From an uncultured Eubacteriales bacterium (GTDB lineage Bacteria; Bacillota; Clostridia; Oscillospirales; Oscillospiraceae), in NCBI GenBank assembly GCA_900553545.1, contig USDP01000104.1, forward strand, positions 1 to 5,882: a DNA stretch of 5,882 nt, in the 5' to 3' direction. Within the stretch, counting starts at the first letter, position 1. Every line of letters starts with the position of its first letter. The position numbers and the translations under genes are program-made. The notes beneath the pieces are model-generated. The model worked only from the letters and a program-made list of their open reading frames with translations. It made no database searches and had not been told where the DNA came from. This document shows, in pieces, positions 1 through 5,882 of this stretch.

Positions 1-58
1 CAATCCCTCCGTCACGGCTGCGCCGTGCCACCTCCCTTTACACAAGGGAGGCTTTGGC
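1..58. repeat. Two-hairpin palindromic intergenic repeat downstream of mutL
   Basis: Two perfect inverted repeats sit side by side. The first is CACGGC (13-18), loop TGC, GCCGTG (22-27). The second is CCTCCCTT (31-38), loop TACAC, AAGGGAGG (44-51). The second stem can be extended by GCCA (27-30) pairing with TGGC (55-58) across a three-base bulge, which competes with the end of the first stem. The element lies 13 nt past the mutL stop codon. From memory, very similar sequences recur many times between genes in high-GC gut Clostridia, so this is probably one copy of a dispersed, non-coding repeat. Its left border may lie outside the window. Neither strand has a T-run after the hairpins, so it is not a canonical intrinsic terminator, although it could protect the 3' end of the operon mRNA. 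The hairpins are seen directly; the family assignment is recollection. Confidence 0.75.
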
Positions 59-71
59 GCGGTGCAATGAT

Positions 72-2027
72 TCAGCTTCGCTTGAATTGGCGCTCGAGCT
101 GGGATTTGGTCAGCTCGATGCAGACGGGGCGGCCGTGCGGGCAATATTTGATATCCGTGCGGGACAGGATCTCGCCCACAAGATGCGCGGCCTCTGCGCC
201 CTCGGTGTGCCAGCCGGCCTTGATGGCCGCCTTGCACGCGATGGTGTGCAGCAGGTTGTCCCGCAGCGTCTCCGGCGCGAGCGTCTTCCCGGCGAGCAAA
301 TCTGCGGCAAGCTCTTGCAGGAGAGACACGGCGTCCTTCTCGTCCACGTCGCACGGGATCTGGCGGATGAGCACGTCCCCGTCGCCGAAATCGGCGACCT
401 CAAAGCCGCATTTGCCCAGGATCTCCGTGTTTTCCAGCACAGTTGCCGCTTCTTCGCGCGTCAGCTCCGCCGAGACGGGAGCCATCAGCTCCTGTGAGAC
501 GATCGGGTGATCCTCCGCCTTGAGCTTTTCAAAGAGGATGCGTTCGTGCGCGGCGTGCTTGTCGATGAACAGGACGCTCTCGCCCTGCTCTGCGATCAGA
601 TAGCTGTCGAACGCTTCGCCGATCAGGCGGAACGTCTGCTCCGGCAGGTCGAGCGCCAGCTGCTCCGGCTCCGCCGGGGTGGGAATGGGTTCTTTTGGGA
701 TGGCCGCCGGTTCCGGTTCGGCCTTTGCGGCGGGCTTGACCGGTGCGACGACCGGCTCCGGCTGCGGCGGCGCGATGGGGGAGGGGGCTTTCTCAACGGG
801 AGGCATCGCCGGTTCGACCGGCTTTGGCGTCCGCGTCGGATACTGCACCTGTGAGGCCAGCACGGTGCGCGGCTGCGCACCGGCCTGCCGCCGGTATTCG
901 CCCGCCTGCATCGTCTGATAGAAATTCGGGTTCACCGCCGGTCTTGCCGCGGGCCGCTCCGCCGGTCTCGCCGTCTGCTGCGGCGCGGCGGGCTGTGCAT
1001 CCGGGGCAGGGGACTTCGGCATCTGCATCGCGACGCGCCCAGAGGCATTCGAGAGCGTCGAGAGCGCGGCATAGTGTACCGCGTCGAACACGGCGCGTTC
1101 GTTCAGAAATTTGACCTCTGTCTTCGCCGGGTGGACGTTCACGTCCACGGCCTCGAGCGGCATTTGCAGCTCCAGCACGCAGGCCGGGAAGCGGCCGGTC
1201 ATCATCTGGTTCCGATACGCCTCTTCCAGCGCCGCAGACAGCAGCCGCGAGCGGATGAAGCGCCCGTTCAGGAAGAAATATTGCAGCGCGCGGTTGCCGC
1301 GCGTGGCAGTTGGCTTTGTGATGTAGCCTGTCACATGGAATTTTTCCCACGTGCCGTTCACGGCCAGCATATTCTTCGCCAGTTCCCGGCCGAACACCGT
1401 ATAGATCGCGGCGAGCCGTTCGCCGTCGCCGCTGGTCTGGAGCTGCGTTTCGCCGTCGCGGATGAGGCGGAACGAAATTTCCGGGTGTGCCAGCGCCTGC
1501 TGCTGCACCACCGCCGCGATGGCTGAGGACTCGGCAGAGTCGGATTTCATAAATTTCATCCGCGCGGGCGTGTTGAAAAAGAGGTCGCGCACGAGGATGG
1601 TCGTGCCCTGCGGGCAGCCCGCGGGCTGCTGCGACGTGACGACGCCGCCCTCGAGATGCAGGCTCACGCCCTCGGCCTCCGCCGTTTTCGTCAGCAAATC
1701 GATCCGGCTGACGGACGAGATTGCCGCGAGGGCCTCGCCCCGGAAGCCGAGCGTCCCGATGGCCGCGAGATCCTCTTTGGTGCGGATCTTGCTGGTCGCG
1801 TGGCGCAGGAACGCGGTCGGCGCGTCCTCCGGCGCGATGCCGCAGCCGTTGTCGGTCACGCGCAGGAACGTCATCCCGCCGTTCTGGACTTCTACGGTGA
1901 TCTGCGTCGCACCGGCGTCCACAGCGTTTTCCACCAGCTCCTTCACGGCGGACGCGGGCCGCTCGACGACCTCGCCCGCGGCGATCAGATCGGCCACGTG
2001 CCGATCCAGCTGTATGATATGCGGCAT
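72..2027 (-). CDS. mutL: DNA mismatch repair protein MutL (endonuclease-proficient type)
   Basis: MutL couples mismatch recognition by MutS to strand incision. The 651-residue protein is full length. The N-terminal GHKL ATPase domain (about 1-333) has ELVEN at 30-34 with catalytic Glu30 and Mg-binding Asn34, DNGCGI at 59-64, GFRGEAL at 94-100 and VHPAKTEV at 298-305. A Pro/Ala-rich linker (about 345-462) follows. The C-terminal domain holds the nuclease motif DKHAAHERILFE at 489-500 (D489, H491, E495, E500), ACKAAIK at 597-603, CPHGRP at 629-634 and a terminal FKR at 648-650, the set expected in MutL proteins that nick DNA. QELMAP at 512-517 fits a beta-clamp-binding motif. MutH should therefore not be needed. 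The start is supported by a strong GGAGG seven bases upstream and by the usual MutL N-terminus. It lies 14 nt after the protease gene. Confidence 0.98.
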   Translation of the reverse strand: MPHIIQLDRHVADLIAAGEVVERPASAVKELVENAVDAGATQITVEVQNGGMTFLRVTDNGCGIAPEDAPTAFLRHATSKIRTKEDLAAIGTLGFRGEALAAISSVSRIDLLTKTAEAEGVSLHLEGGVVTSQQPAGCPQGTTILVRDLFFNTPARMKFMKSDSAESSAIAAVVQQQALAHPEISFRLIRDGETQLQTSGDGERLAAIYTVFGRELAKNMLAVNGTWEKFHVTGYITKPTATRGNRALQYFFLNGRFIRSRLLSAALEEAYRNQMMTGRFPACVLELQMPLEAVDVNVHPAKTEVKFLNERAVFDAVHYAALSTLSNASGRVAMQMPKSPAPDAQPAAPQQTARPAERPAARPAVNPNFYQTMQAGEYRRQAGAQPRTVLASQVQYPTRTPKPVEPAMPPVEKAPSPIAPPQPEPVVAPVKPAAKAEPEPAAIPKEPIPTPAEPEQLALDLPEQTFRLIGEAFDSYLIAEQGESVLFIDKHAAHERILFEKLKAEDHPIVSQELMAPVSAELTREEAATVLENTEILGKCGFEVADFGDGDVLIRQIPCDVDEKDAVSLLQELAADLLAGKTLAPETLRDNLLHTIACKAAIKAGWHTEGAEAAHLVGEILSRTDIKYCPHGRPVCIELTKSQLERQFKRS

Positions 2028-2044
2028 GGTACGTCCTCCTTTCA
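2028..2044 (-). promoter_or_regulatory. Ribosome binding site of mutL overlapping the upstream stop codon
   Basis: Reading the minus strand, the TGA stop of the protease gene (2044-2042) runs directly into AAGGAGG, with the final A of the stop extending it to AAAGGAGG (2042-2035). Seven bases separate it from the mutL ATG. This is a near-perfect Shine-Dalgarno sequence and fixes the mutL start. A ribosome finishing the protease gene would sit on the initiation site, so translational coupling is likely (inference). Confidence 0.9.
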
Positions 2045-2740
2045 GGAAAGCGTCAGGACCCCGACCGACATCGCGTTGATCAGCGCGTGCAGCGTGATGG
2101 GCGCCCAGATCGTGGACGATTTTTCATAGAGCCATCCCAGCGCGACGGCGGCGGGAACATACGGCACACAGCTCAGCAGCACCGATCCCGCAGGGTACAG
2201 CGCGAAATACTGCCAGTTGTGCATGAAAACGAACAGGAAACAGGAGACGATGTACGCCAGCCACCGCGACGTGCGGTGCAGCGAGCCGAAGACCAGCCCG
2301 CGGACGAGCGTCTCCTCGATGATCGGGGCCAGAATGATCGTCACGAACGACATGGCTCGCCGGTCGGCCAGCACCAGCTCGCCCACTGTCTCATTATTAT
2401 AGATGGTATACCCCGGCGCGAGCTTGTCCAGCGCGAAGCGCACGGCCCACGTCGCGGCGTAGTAGAGCACGAAGCCGAGAATGATGGCCTGCACGAAATT
2501 CCAGAAGCCCGGCCCGAAGAACCGCTGCCGCAGGAAATCGTGGAAGATGATGAGCACCACGGCCAGATTGACCGCGAAATAGATCAGGTTGACCGTCAGC
2601 ATGCTCGGGTGCAGGCCGAGCAGCGCCGCGACATATTGAATCAGATAACTCAGCAGAAACAGGTAAAACGGCAGATAGCACCAGCCCGCGATCGTCGCCG
2701 CGCGGCTGAGTCCATAGCCGAGAGAAGGTTTTTTTGCCAT
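2042..2740 (-). CDS. CPBP (CAAX/Abi-type) family intramembrane metalloprotease
   Basis: This 232-residue integral membrane protein has the three hallmark motifs of the CPBP family: EETLVRG at 142-148 (Glu pair plus Arg), FVFMH at 170-174 and HALIN at 218-222 (His and Asn). These residues form the intramembrane active site in the family's characterised member, the eukaryotic-type CAAX endopeptidase Rce1. Hydrophobic segments lie at about 17-41, 48-66, 82-104, 131-141, 160-173 and 180-203. The N-terminus begins with a Lys pair and no cleavable signal is apparent. Bacterial members have been linked to bacteriocin self-immunity and membrane protein processing, but most have no known substrate and nothing here identifies one. 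The gene is packed between mutS (10 nt) and mutL (14 nt), so it is co-transcribed with mismatch repair. No peptide or bacteriocin gene is adjacent. The family call is firm; the cellular role is unknown. Confidence 0.93.
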   Translation of the reverse strand: MAKKPSLGYGLSRAATIAGWCYLPFYLFLLSYLIQYVAALLGLHPSMLTVNLIYFAVNLAVVLIIFHDFLRQRFFGPGFWNFVQAIILGFVLYYAATWAVRFALDKLAPGYTIYNNETVGELVLADRRAMSFVTIILAPIIEETLVRGLVFGSLHRTSRWLAYIVSCFLFVFMHNWQYFALYPAGSVLLSCVPYVPAAVALGWLYEKSSTIWAPITLHALINAMSVGVLTLS

Positions 2741-2753
2741 GGAACGCTCCTTA
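2741..2753 (-). promoter_or_regulatory. Ribosome binding site of the CPBP protease gene overlapping the mutS stop
   Basis: The mutS stop TAA (2753-2751) is followed directly by GGAG (2750-2747), giving TAAGGAG, with six bases before the protease ATG at 2740. The gap between the genes is only 10 nt. This supports the chosen start and suggests that translation of the protease is coupled to that of mutS (inference). Confidence 0.8.
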
Positions 2754-5345
2754 CAACATTTGCTTGAGCTGGTAGAGCACGTTCATCGCCTCGATCGGCG
2801 TCAGCGTCTCCACGTTCACGCGCTCGAGCGCCTCGCGCAGCGCGTCTGTGTGCAGGTCGAGCATCGAGACCTGATCGTCCGCCGGGCCGTTCGGCCCGGA
2901 CGCGCGCTGCGGCGCGCCGCTCTCCAATTCCTTCAGAAGCGCCCGCGCCCGCACGATTACCCGCTCCGGCAGGCCCGCCATCTTTGCGACCTCGACGCCG
3001 TAGCTGTCGTCTGCCGCGCCGGGGACGATCTTGCGGAGGAAGATCATCTCGTCCTTGCGCTTTTTCACCGCGATGTTGAAGTTCTTCACGCCCGGCAGCT
3101 CCTGCTCGATGTCGGTCAGCTCGTGATAGTGCGTCGCGAAGAGCGTTTTCGCACCGAGCTTTTTCCGGTCGGCGCAGTATTCGAGCACCGCGCGCGCAAT
3201 GGCCATCCCGTCAAACGTCGAGGTACCGCGGCCGATCTCGTCCAGAATGAGCAGGGAATTCGGCGTTGCGTTTTTCAGAATGTCGGCGACCTCGTTCATC
3301 TCGACCATGAACGTCGACTGGCCGGACGCCAGATCGTCCGACGCGCCGATGCGCGTGAACAGCTTGTCCACGATGCCGATGCGCGCCGCGCTCGCGGGGA
3401 CGAAGCTGCCCATCTGGGCCATCAGCACGATCAGCGCGACCTGGCGCATGTAGGTCGATTTGCCGGCCATGTTCGGGCCGGTGATGATCGCGACGCGTCC
3501 GCCCTCCGGGCTGAGGTTCGTGTCGTTCGGCACGAAGAGGGAATCCTTGAGCACCTGCTCCACGACCGGGTGCCGCCCTGCCGTGATCTGCACCTCGCCG
3601 GAAAGATCAATTTCCGGCTTGCAGTAGTGATTATTCACGGCGACGGAGGCCAGCGAGCAGAGCACGTCGACCGCCGCGACGGCCTGCGCTGTCTGCTGGA
3701 CGCGCTGTGCCTGTGACGCGACGAAGTTCCGCAGCTCGCAGAACAGGTCGTATTCCAGCGCGGCCAGCCGGTCTTTTGCGGTTAAAATCGTATTTTCCAA
3801 TTCCTTCAGCTCTTCGGTGATGTACCGTTCGCCGGTGGAGAGCGTCTGTTTGCGGATGTAGGTGTCGGGCACCAGGTCGACCTGGCCCTTCGCCACCTCG
3901 ATGTAATAGCCGAACACACGATTATAGCCGACGCGGAGGTTGCGGATGCCGGTTTTCTCCTTCTCATCGGCCTCGATTTTTGCGAGCATGTCCTTTCCGC
4001 CGGACTGCACGGCGCGGAGCCGGTCGACCTCCTCGTTCGCGCCCGCGCGGATCATGCCGCCCTCGCGCACGAGCAGCGGCGGCTCGTCCACGATCGTGGA
4101 GAGGATGCGCTCCGTGATGTCCTCCAGCGTATCAAGCTGATCGCGCAGCACCGCAAGCAGCGAGGCGTCCATCTCGCCGAGCAGCTTCCGAATCTCGGGC
4201 AGCGCCTGCGCGCCCTGCGCCAGCGAGGCAAGATCGCGGCAGGAGCACGCGCCGGTCGCGATGCGGGTCATGGCCCGCTCGAAATCCGTCACGTCGCGCA
4301 GGCTCAGCGCAAGCTCTTCACGCTCGATGGTCTTGCGCGTCAGCTCTTCCACGGCAGAAAGCCGCTTCGTGATCTGCGCGGGGGAGAGCAGGGGACGCTC
4401 CATCCAGCTGCGCAGCAGACGGCCGCCCATGGCCGTCCGCGTCTGGTCGAGCACCCAGAGCAGGCTCCCGCGCTTTTCCTTCGAGCGCATCGTCTGCGTC
4501 AGCTCCAGATTCCGCCGCGCCGCGAGGTCGAGCCCCATGAACCGCCCCGCCATATAGAGGTCGAGCTGCCGGATGTGCGGCAGGTCGTTCTTCTGTAAAT
4601 TTTTCAGCGTCTCCAGCAGTGCGCCCGCCGCGCGGATGGCGCAGGGCATCGGTTCCAGCGATTCCTGCGCGCCGAACTGCGCGTCAAGCGCAGCCGCGCA
4701 GCGCGCAAGGTCAAACTGCGCATCGGTGCCGCGGTTGACGCAGGCGCCGAGCCGCTGGCGGAGCACCGCATTGACGGGTTCGCTTTCCGTGGCCTCGCCG
4801 CCGAGCAGAGCCTCGGCGGGCAGAAAGCTCCCGAGTTCGTTGCAGGCGGATTCGGCCCAGTCTTCGCCGCTCGTCTGCGTGACGTGGAACGCGCCGGTCG
4901 ACACGTCGCAGAACGCGAGGCCGCACACGCCGTCCTCGGTGAAGAGGCAGGCATAATAGTTGTTCTGCGACTCTGTCAGCATGGAGCTTTCTGTGACGGA
5001 GCCGGGCGTCACGATGCGGATGACATCCCGCTTTACCAGCCCCTTGGCCAGCGCGGGATCTTCCATCTGTTCGCAGATCGCGACCTTATAGCCCTTTGCG
5101 ACGAGGCGCGCGATGTAGCTCTCCGATGAGTGATAGGGCACGCCGCACATCGGCGTCTTTTCCTCGGCGGATTTGCCCTTCGCGTGGTCGCGCGTGGTGA
5201 GCGTTAGGTCCAGTTCGCGGGACGCGACGCGCGCGTCGTCCTCGAACATTTCATAGAAATCCCCGAGGCGGAAAAACAGGAGGCAATCGGGGTTCTGCTC
5301 CTTGACGGCGCGGTATTGCTGCATCATGGGCGTCAGTTCTGCCAT
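2751..5345 (-). CDS. mutS: DNA mismatch repair protein MutS
   Basis: MutS scans DNA for mispairs and small loops, clamps on in the ATP state and recruits MutL. The 864 residues match the usual length of MutS1. The mismatch-reading Phe-X-Glu motif lies in GDFYEMF (Phe30, Glu32), followed by conserved domain I sequence (MCGVPYHS from 66) and RIVTPG at 110-115 leading into the connector. The clamp domain contains FGYYIEV at 478-484. The ABC-type ATPase has Walker A GPNMAGKST at 623-631 (Lys629), STFMVEM at 677-683, Walker B with Asp702-Glu703 followed by IGRGTSTFDG, and the conserved ATHYHEL with His739. Near the C-terminus, QVSML (825-829) resembles a beta-clamp-binding motif, and the LTPIEAMN tail matches the MutS oligomerisation segment. 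It starts 34 nt after miaB with no terminator between. No key residue is missing; the presence of the Phe-X-Glu motif excludes MutS2. Confidence 0.99.
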   Translation of the reverse strand: MAELTPMMQQYRAVKEQNPDCLLFFRLGDFYEMFEDDARVASRELDLTLTTRDHAKGKSAEEKTPMCGVPYHSSESYIARLVAKGYKVAICEQMEDPALAKGLVKRDVIRIVTPGSVTESSMLTESQNNYYACLFTEDGVCGLAFCDVSTGAFHVTQTSGEDWAESACNELGSFLPAEALLGGEATESEPVNAVLRQRLGACVNRGTDAQFDLARCAAALDAQFGAQESLEPMPCAIRAAGALLETLKNLQKNDLPHIRQLDLYMAGRFMGLDLAARRNLELTQTMRSKEKRGSLLWVLDQTRTAMGGRLLRSWMERPLLSPAQITKRLSAVEELTRKTIEREELALSLRDVTDFERAMTRIATGACSCRDLASLAQGAQALPEIRKLLGEMDASLLAVLRDQLDTLEDITERILSTIVDEPPLLVREGGMIRAGANEEVDRLRAVQSGGKDMLAKIEADEKEKTGIRNLRVGYNRVFGYYIEVAKGQVDLVPDTYIRKQTLSTGERYITEELKELENTILTAKDRLAALEYDLFCELRNFVASQAQRVQQTAQAVAAVDVLCSLASVAVNNHYCKPEIDLSGEVQITAGRHPVVEQVLKDSLFVPNDTNLSPEGGRVAIITGPNMAGKSTYMRQVALIVLMAQMGSFVPASAARIGIVDKLFTRIGASDDLASGQSTFMVEMNEVADILKNATPNSLLILDEIGRGTSTFDGMAIARAVLEYCADRKKLGAKTLFATHYHELTDIEQELPGVKNFNIAVKKRKDEMIFLRKIVPGAADDSYGVEVAKMAGLPERVIVRARALLKELESGAPQRASGPNGPADDQVSMLDLHTDALREALERVNVETLTPIEAMNVLYQLKQML

Positions 5346-5366
5346 AAGAGATCCCTTCCTTTTTTT
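5346..5366 (-). promoter_or_regulatory. A-rich leader and ribosome binding site of mutS
   Basis: Upstream of the mutS ATG the minus strand reads a run of seven A residues (5366-5360) followed by GGAAGGGA (5359-5352), with six bases before the start codon at 5345. The Shine-Dalgarno match is purine-rich but less perfect than that of mutL. The A-tract may help ribosome binding (inference). It supports the start at 5345, which also gives the normal MutS N-terminus. Confidence 0.7.
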
Positions 5367-5379
5367 GTCTATCGTTCGG

Positions 5380-5882
5380 TCATTCGGCCAGCTCGCCGAC
5401 GAGGCTCCATGTCGTGCAGCCCGTGATCTTCGCGTGGACGAACTGGCCGATCAGCTCATCTCCGCCGTGCATGCGCACGAGCCGCCCGCCCTCGGTCCGG
5501 GCCGTCAGCTGGTCGCCGTCCTTCCCGTCCACGAGGACGAGCATCGTCTTGCCGATGTAGTTCTGGTGAATTTCGAGCGAAATGCGGTTCTGCACCTCGC
5601 AGAGCCGGTCAAAGCGCCGGTTCTTCTCCTCCTTTGGCGTGGGGTCTTCCATCTTCGCAGCGGGCGTTCCGCCGCGCGGGGAGAAGATGAACGTAAACAG
5701 CGCGTCATAGCGCACATGCTCGATCAGCTTGATCGTATCCTCAAATTCTTCCTCCGTCTCGCCGGGGAAGCCGACGATCACGTCGCTCGTCAGGACCAGA
5801 TCGGGCATCAGGGCGCGGCTATAGTGGACAAGCTCGAGATACTGCGCCGAGTCGTAGTGCCGGTTCATCGCCTTGAGCCCCC
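5380..5882 (-). CDS. miaB: tRNA-2-methylthio-N6-dimethylallyladenosine synthase MiaB (3' part; 5' end outside the window)
   Basis: MiaB is a radical-SAM methylthiotransferase that adds the methylthio group to i6A37 of tRNAs reading codons that start with U. The last 166 or so residues are visible, because the reading frame stays open through the window edge (GLKAMNRHY). The start must lie further right, and the ATG at 5868 is internal. Visible family signatures are the MNRHY segment, TSDVIVGFPGETEEEF of the radical-SAM barrel, and FTFIFSPRGGTPAA, which fits MiaB better than its relatives MtaB or RimO. A C-terminal TRAM (RNA-binding) domain follows, running roughly from NYIGKTMLVLV to the end and including LIGQFVHAKIT. 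The UPF0004 domain and the CX3CX2C cluster motif are not in the window. The gene lies 34 nt upstream of mutS, a common Firmicutes arrangement. The end at TGA is certain. Confidence 0.93.
   Translation of the reverse strand, partial: GLKAMNRHYDSAQYLELVHYSRALMPDLVLTSDVIVGFPGETEEEFEDTIKLIEHVRYDALFTFIFSPRGGTPAAKMEDPTPKEEKNRRFDRLCEVQNRISLEIHQNYIGKTMLVLVDGKDGDQLTARTEGGRLVRMHGGDELIGQFVHAKITGCTTWSLVGELAE

Noticed and set aside
1..58. The hairpins downstream of mutL as an intrinsic transcription terminator
   Set aside because: The stems are strong, but no run of T follows either of them on the minus strand, so the canonical terminator pattern is absent.
25..510. Overlapping plus-strand open frames opposite the 3' end of mutL (25-510 and 54-497)
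   Set aside because: Both are in the shadow of the MutL nuclease domain, have no recognisable motifs, and one would start inside the palindromic repeat.
1462..2129. Plus-strand open frames opposite the MutL ATPase domain (1462-2079 and 1656-2129)
   Set aside because: They mirror conserved MutL sequence, have Ser/Arg-rich or Arg/Asp-rich composition, and cross the start of mutL into the neighbouring gene without a plausible signal.
2042..2740. The CPBP protease as a bacteriocin immunity gene
   Set aside because: Some family members have that role, but no leader peptide, bacteriocin or exporter gene lies in the window, so the role cannot be supported.
2087..2767. Plus-strand open frame (226 codons) opposite the CPBP protease gene
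   Set aside because: It is the complement of a gene with all its family motifs. The product is an Arg/Gln/Glu/His-rich string lacking domain features, and it has no convincing ribosome binding site.
2739..3716. Long open frame (325 codons) on the plus strand opposite the 3' part of mutS
   Set aside because: Its product is dominated by Arg, His, Asp, Val and Leu without recognisable motifs, as expected from the complement of a GC-rich gene. The opposite strand holds the MutS ATPase, which is certain.
5346..5379. A promoter or terminator in the 34-nt gap between miaB and mutS
   Set aside because: Only a ribosome binding site and an A-tract are visible. There is no inverted repeat and no convincing -35/-10 pair within so short a space.

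Overview
This window is a GC-rich (roughly 60% by eye) bacterial chromosome segment. All genes lie on the minus strand and are read from right to left: miaB (3' part only), mutS, a CPBP-family membrane protease gene, then mutL. The miaB-mutS-mutL order is typical of Firmicutes. MutL carries a complete metal-dependent endonuclease motif set, and no mutH is seen, which also fits that group. A two-hairpin intergenic sequence next to mutL resembles repeats I recall from Clostridia of the Oscillospiraceae/Ruminococcaceae type. The best guess is therefore a high-GC gut-type clostridium, but no species can be named from the sequence alone.

Layout by region. Positions 1-71: intergenic, holding a two-stem palindromic repeat 13 nt beyond the mutL stop codon. 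Positions 72-2027: mutL, complete. Positions 2042-2740: CPBP (CAAX/Abi-type) membrane protease, complete. Positions 2751-5345: mutS, complete. Positions 5380-5882: miaB, 3' end only, with the 5' part outside the window. The gaps between genes are 34, 10 and 14 nt. Each downstream gene has its own Shine-Dalgarno sequence, and two of these touch or overlap the preceding stop codon. There is no terminator between genes, so the four genes probably form one transcription unit. No promoter is visible; it should lie upstream of miaB outside the window.

How the genes work together. MutS recognises mispairs and, with ATP, recruits MutL. MutL here has the full nuclease motif set plus a candidate sliding-clamp-binding motif, so it should nick the new strand itself in a MutH-independent, clamp-directed pathway. 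MutS also has a candidate clamp-binding motif near its C-terminus. MiaB modifies tRNA (ms2i6A37) and is a common neighbour of mutS. The protease gene is the one unexpected member. No previously undescribed system is apparent: this is mainly a conserved housekeeping operon with one accessory insertion and one repeat.
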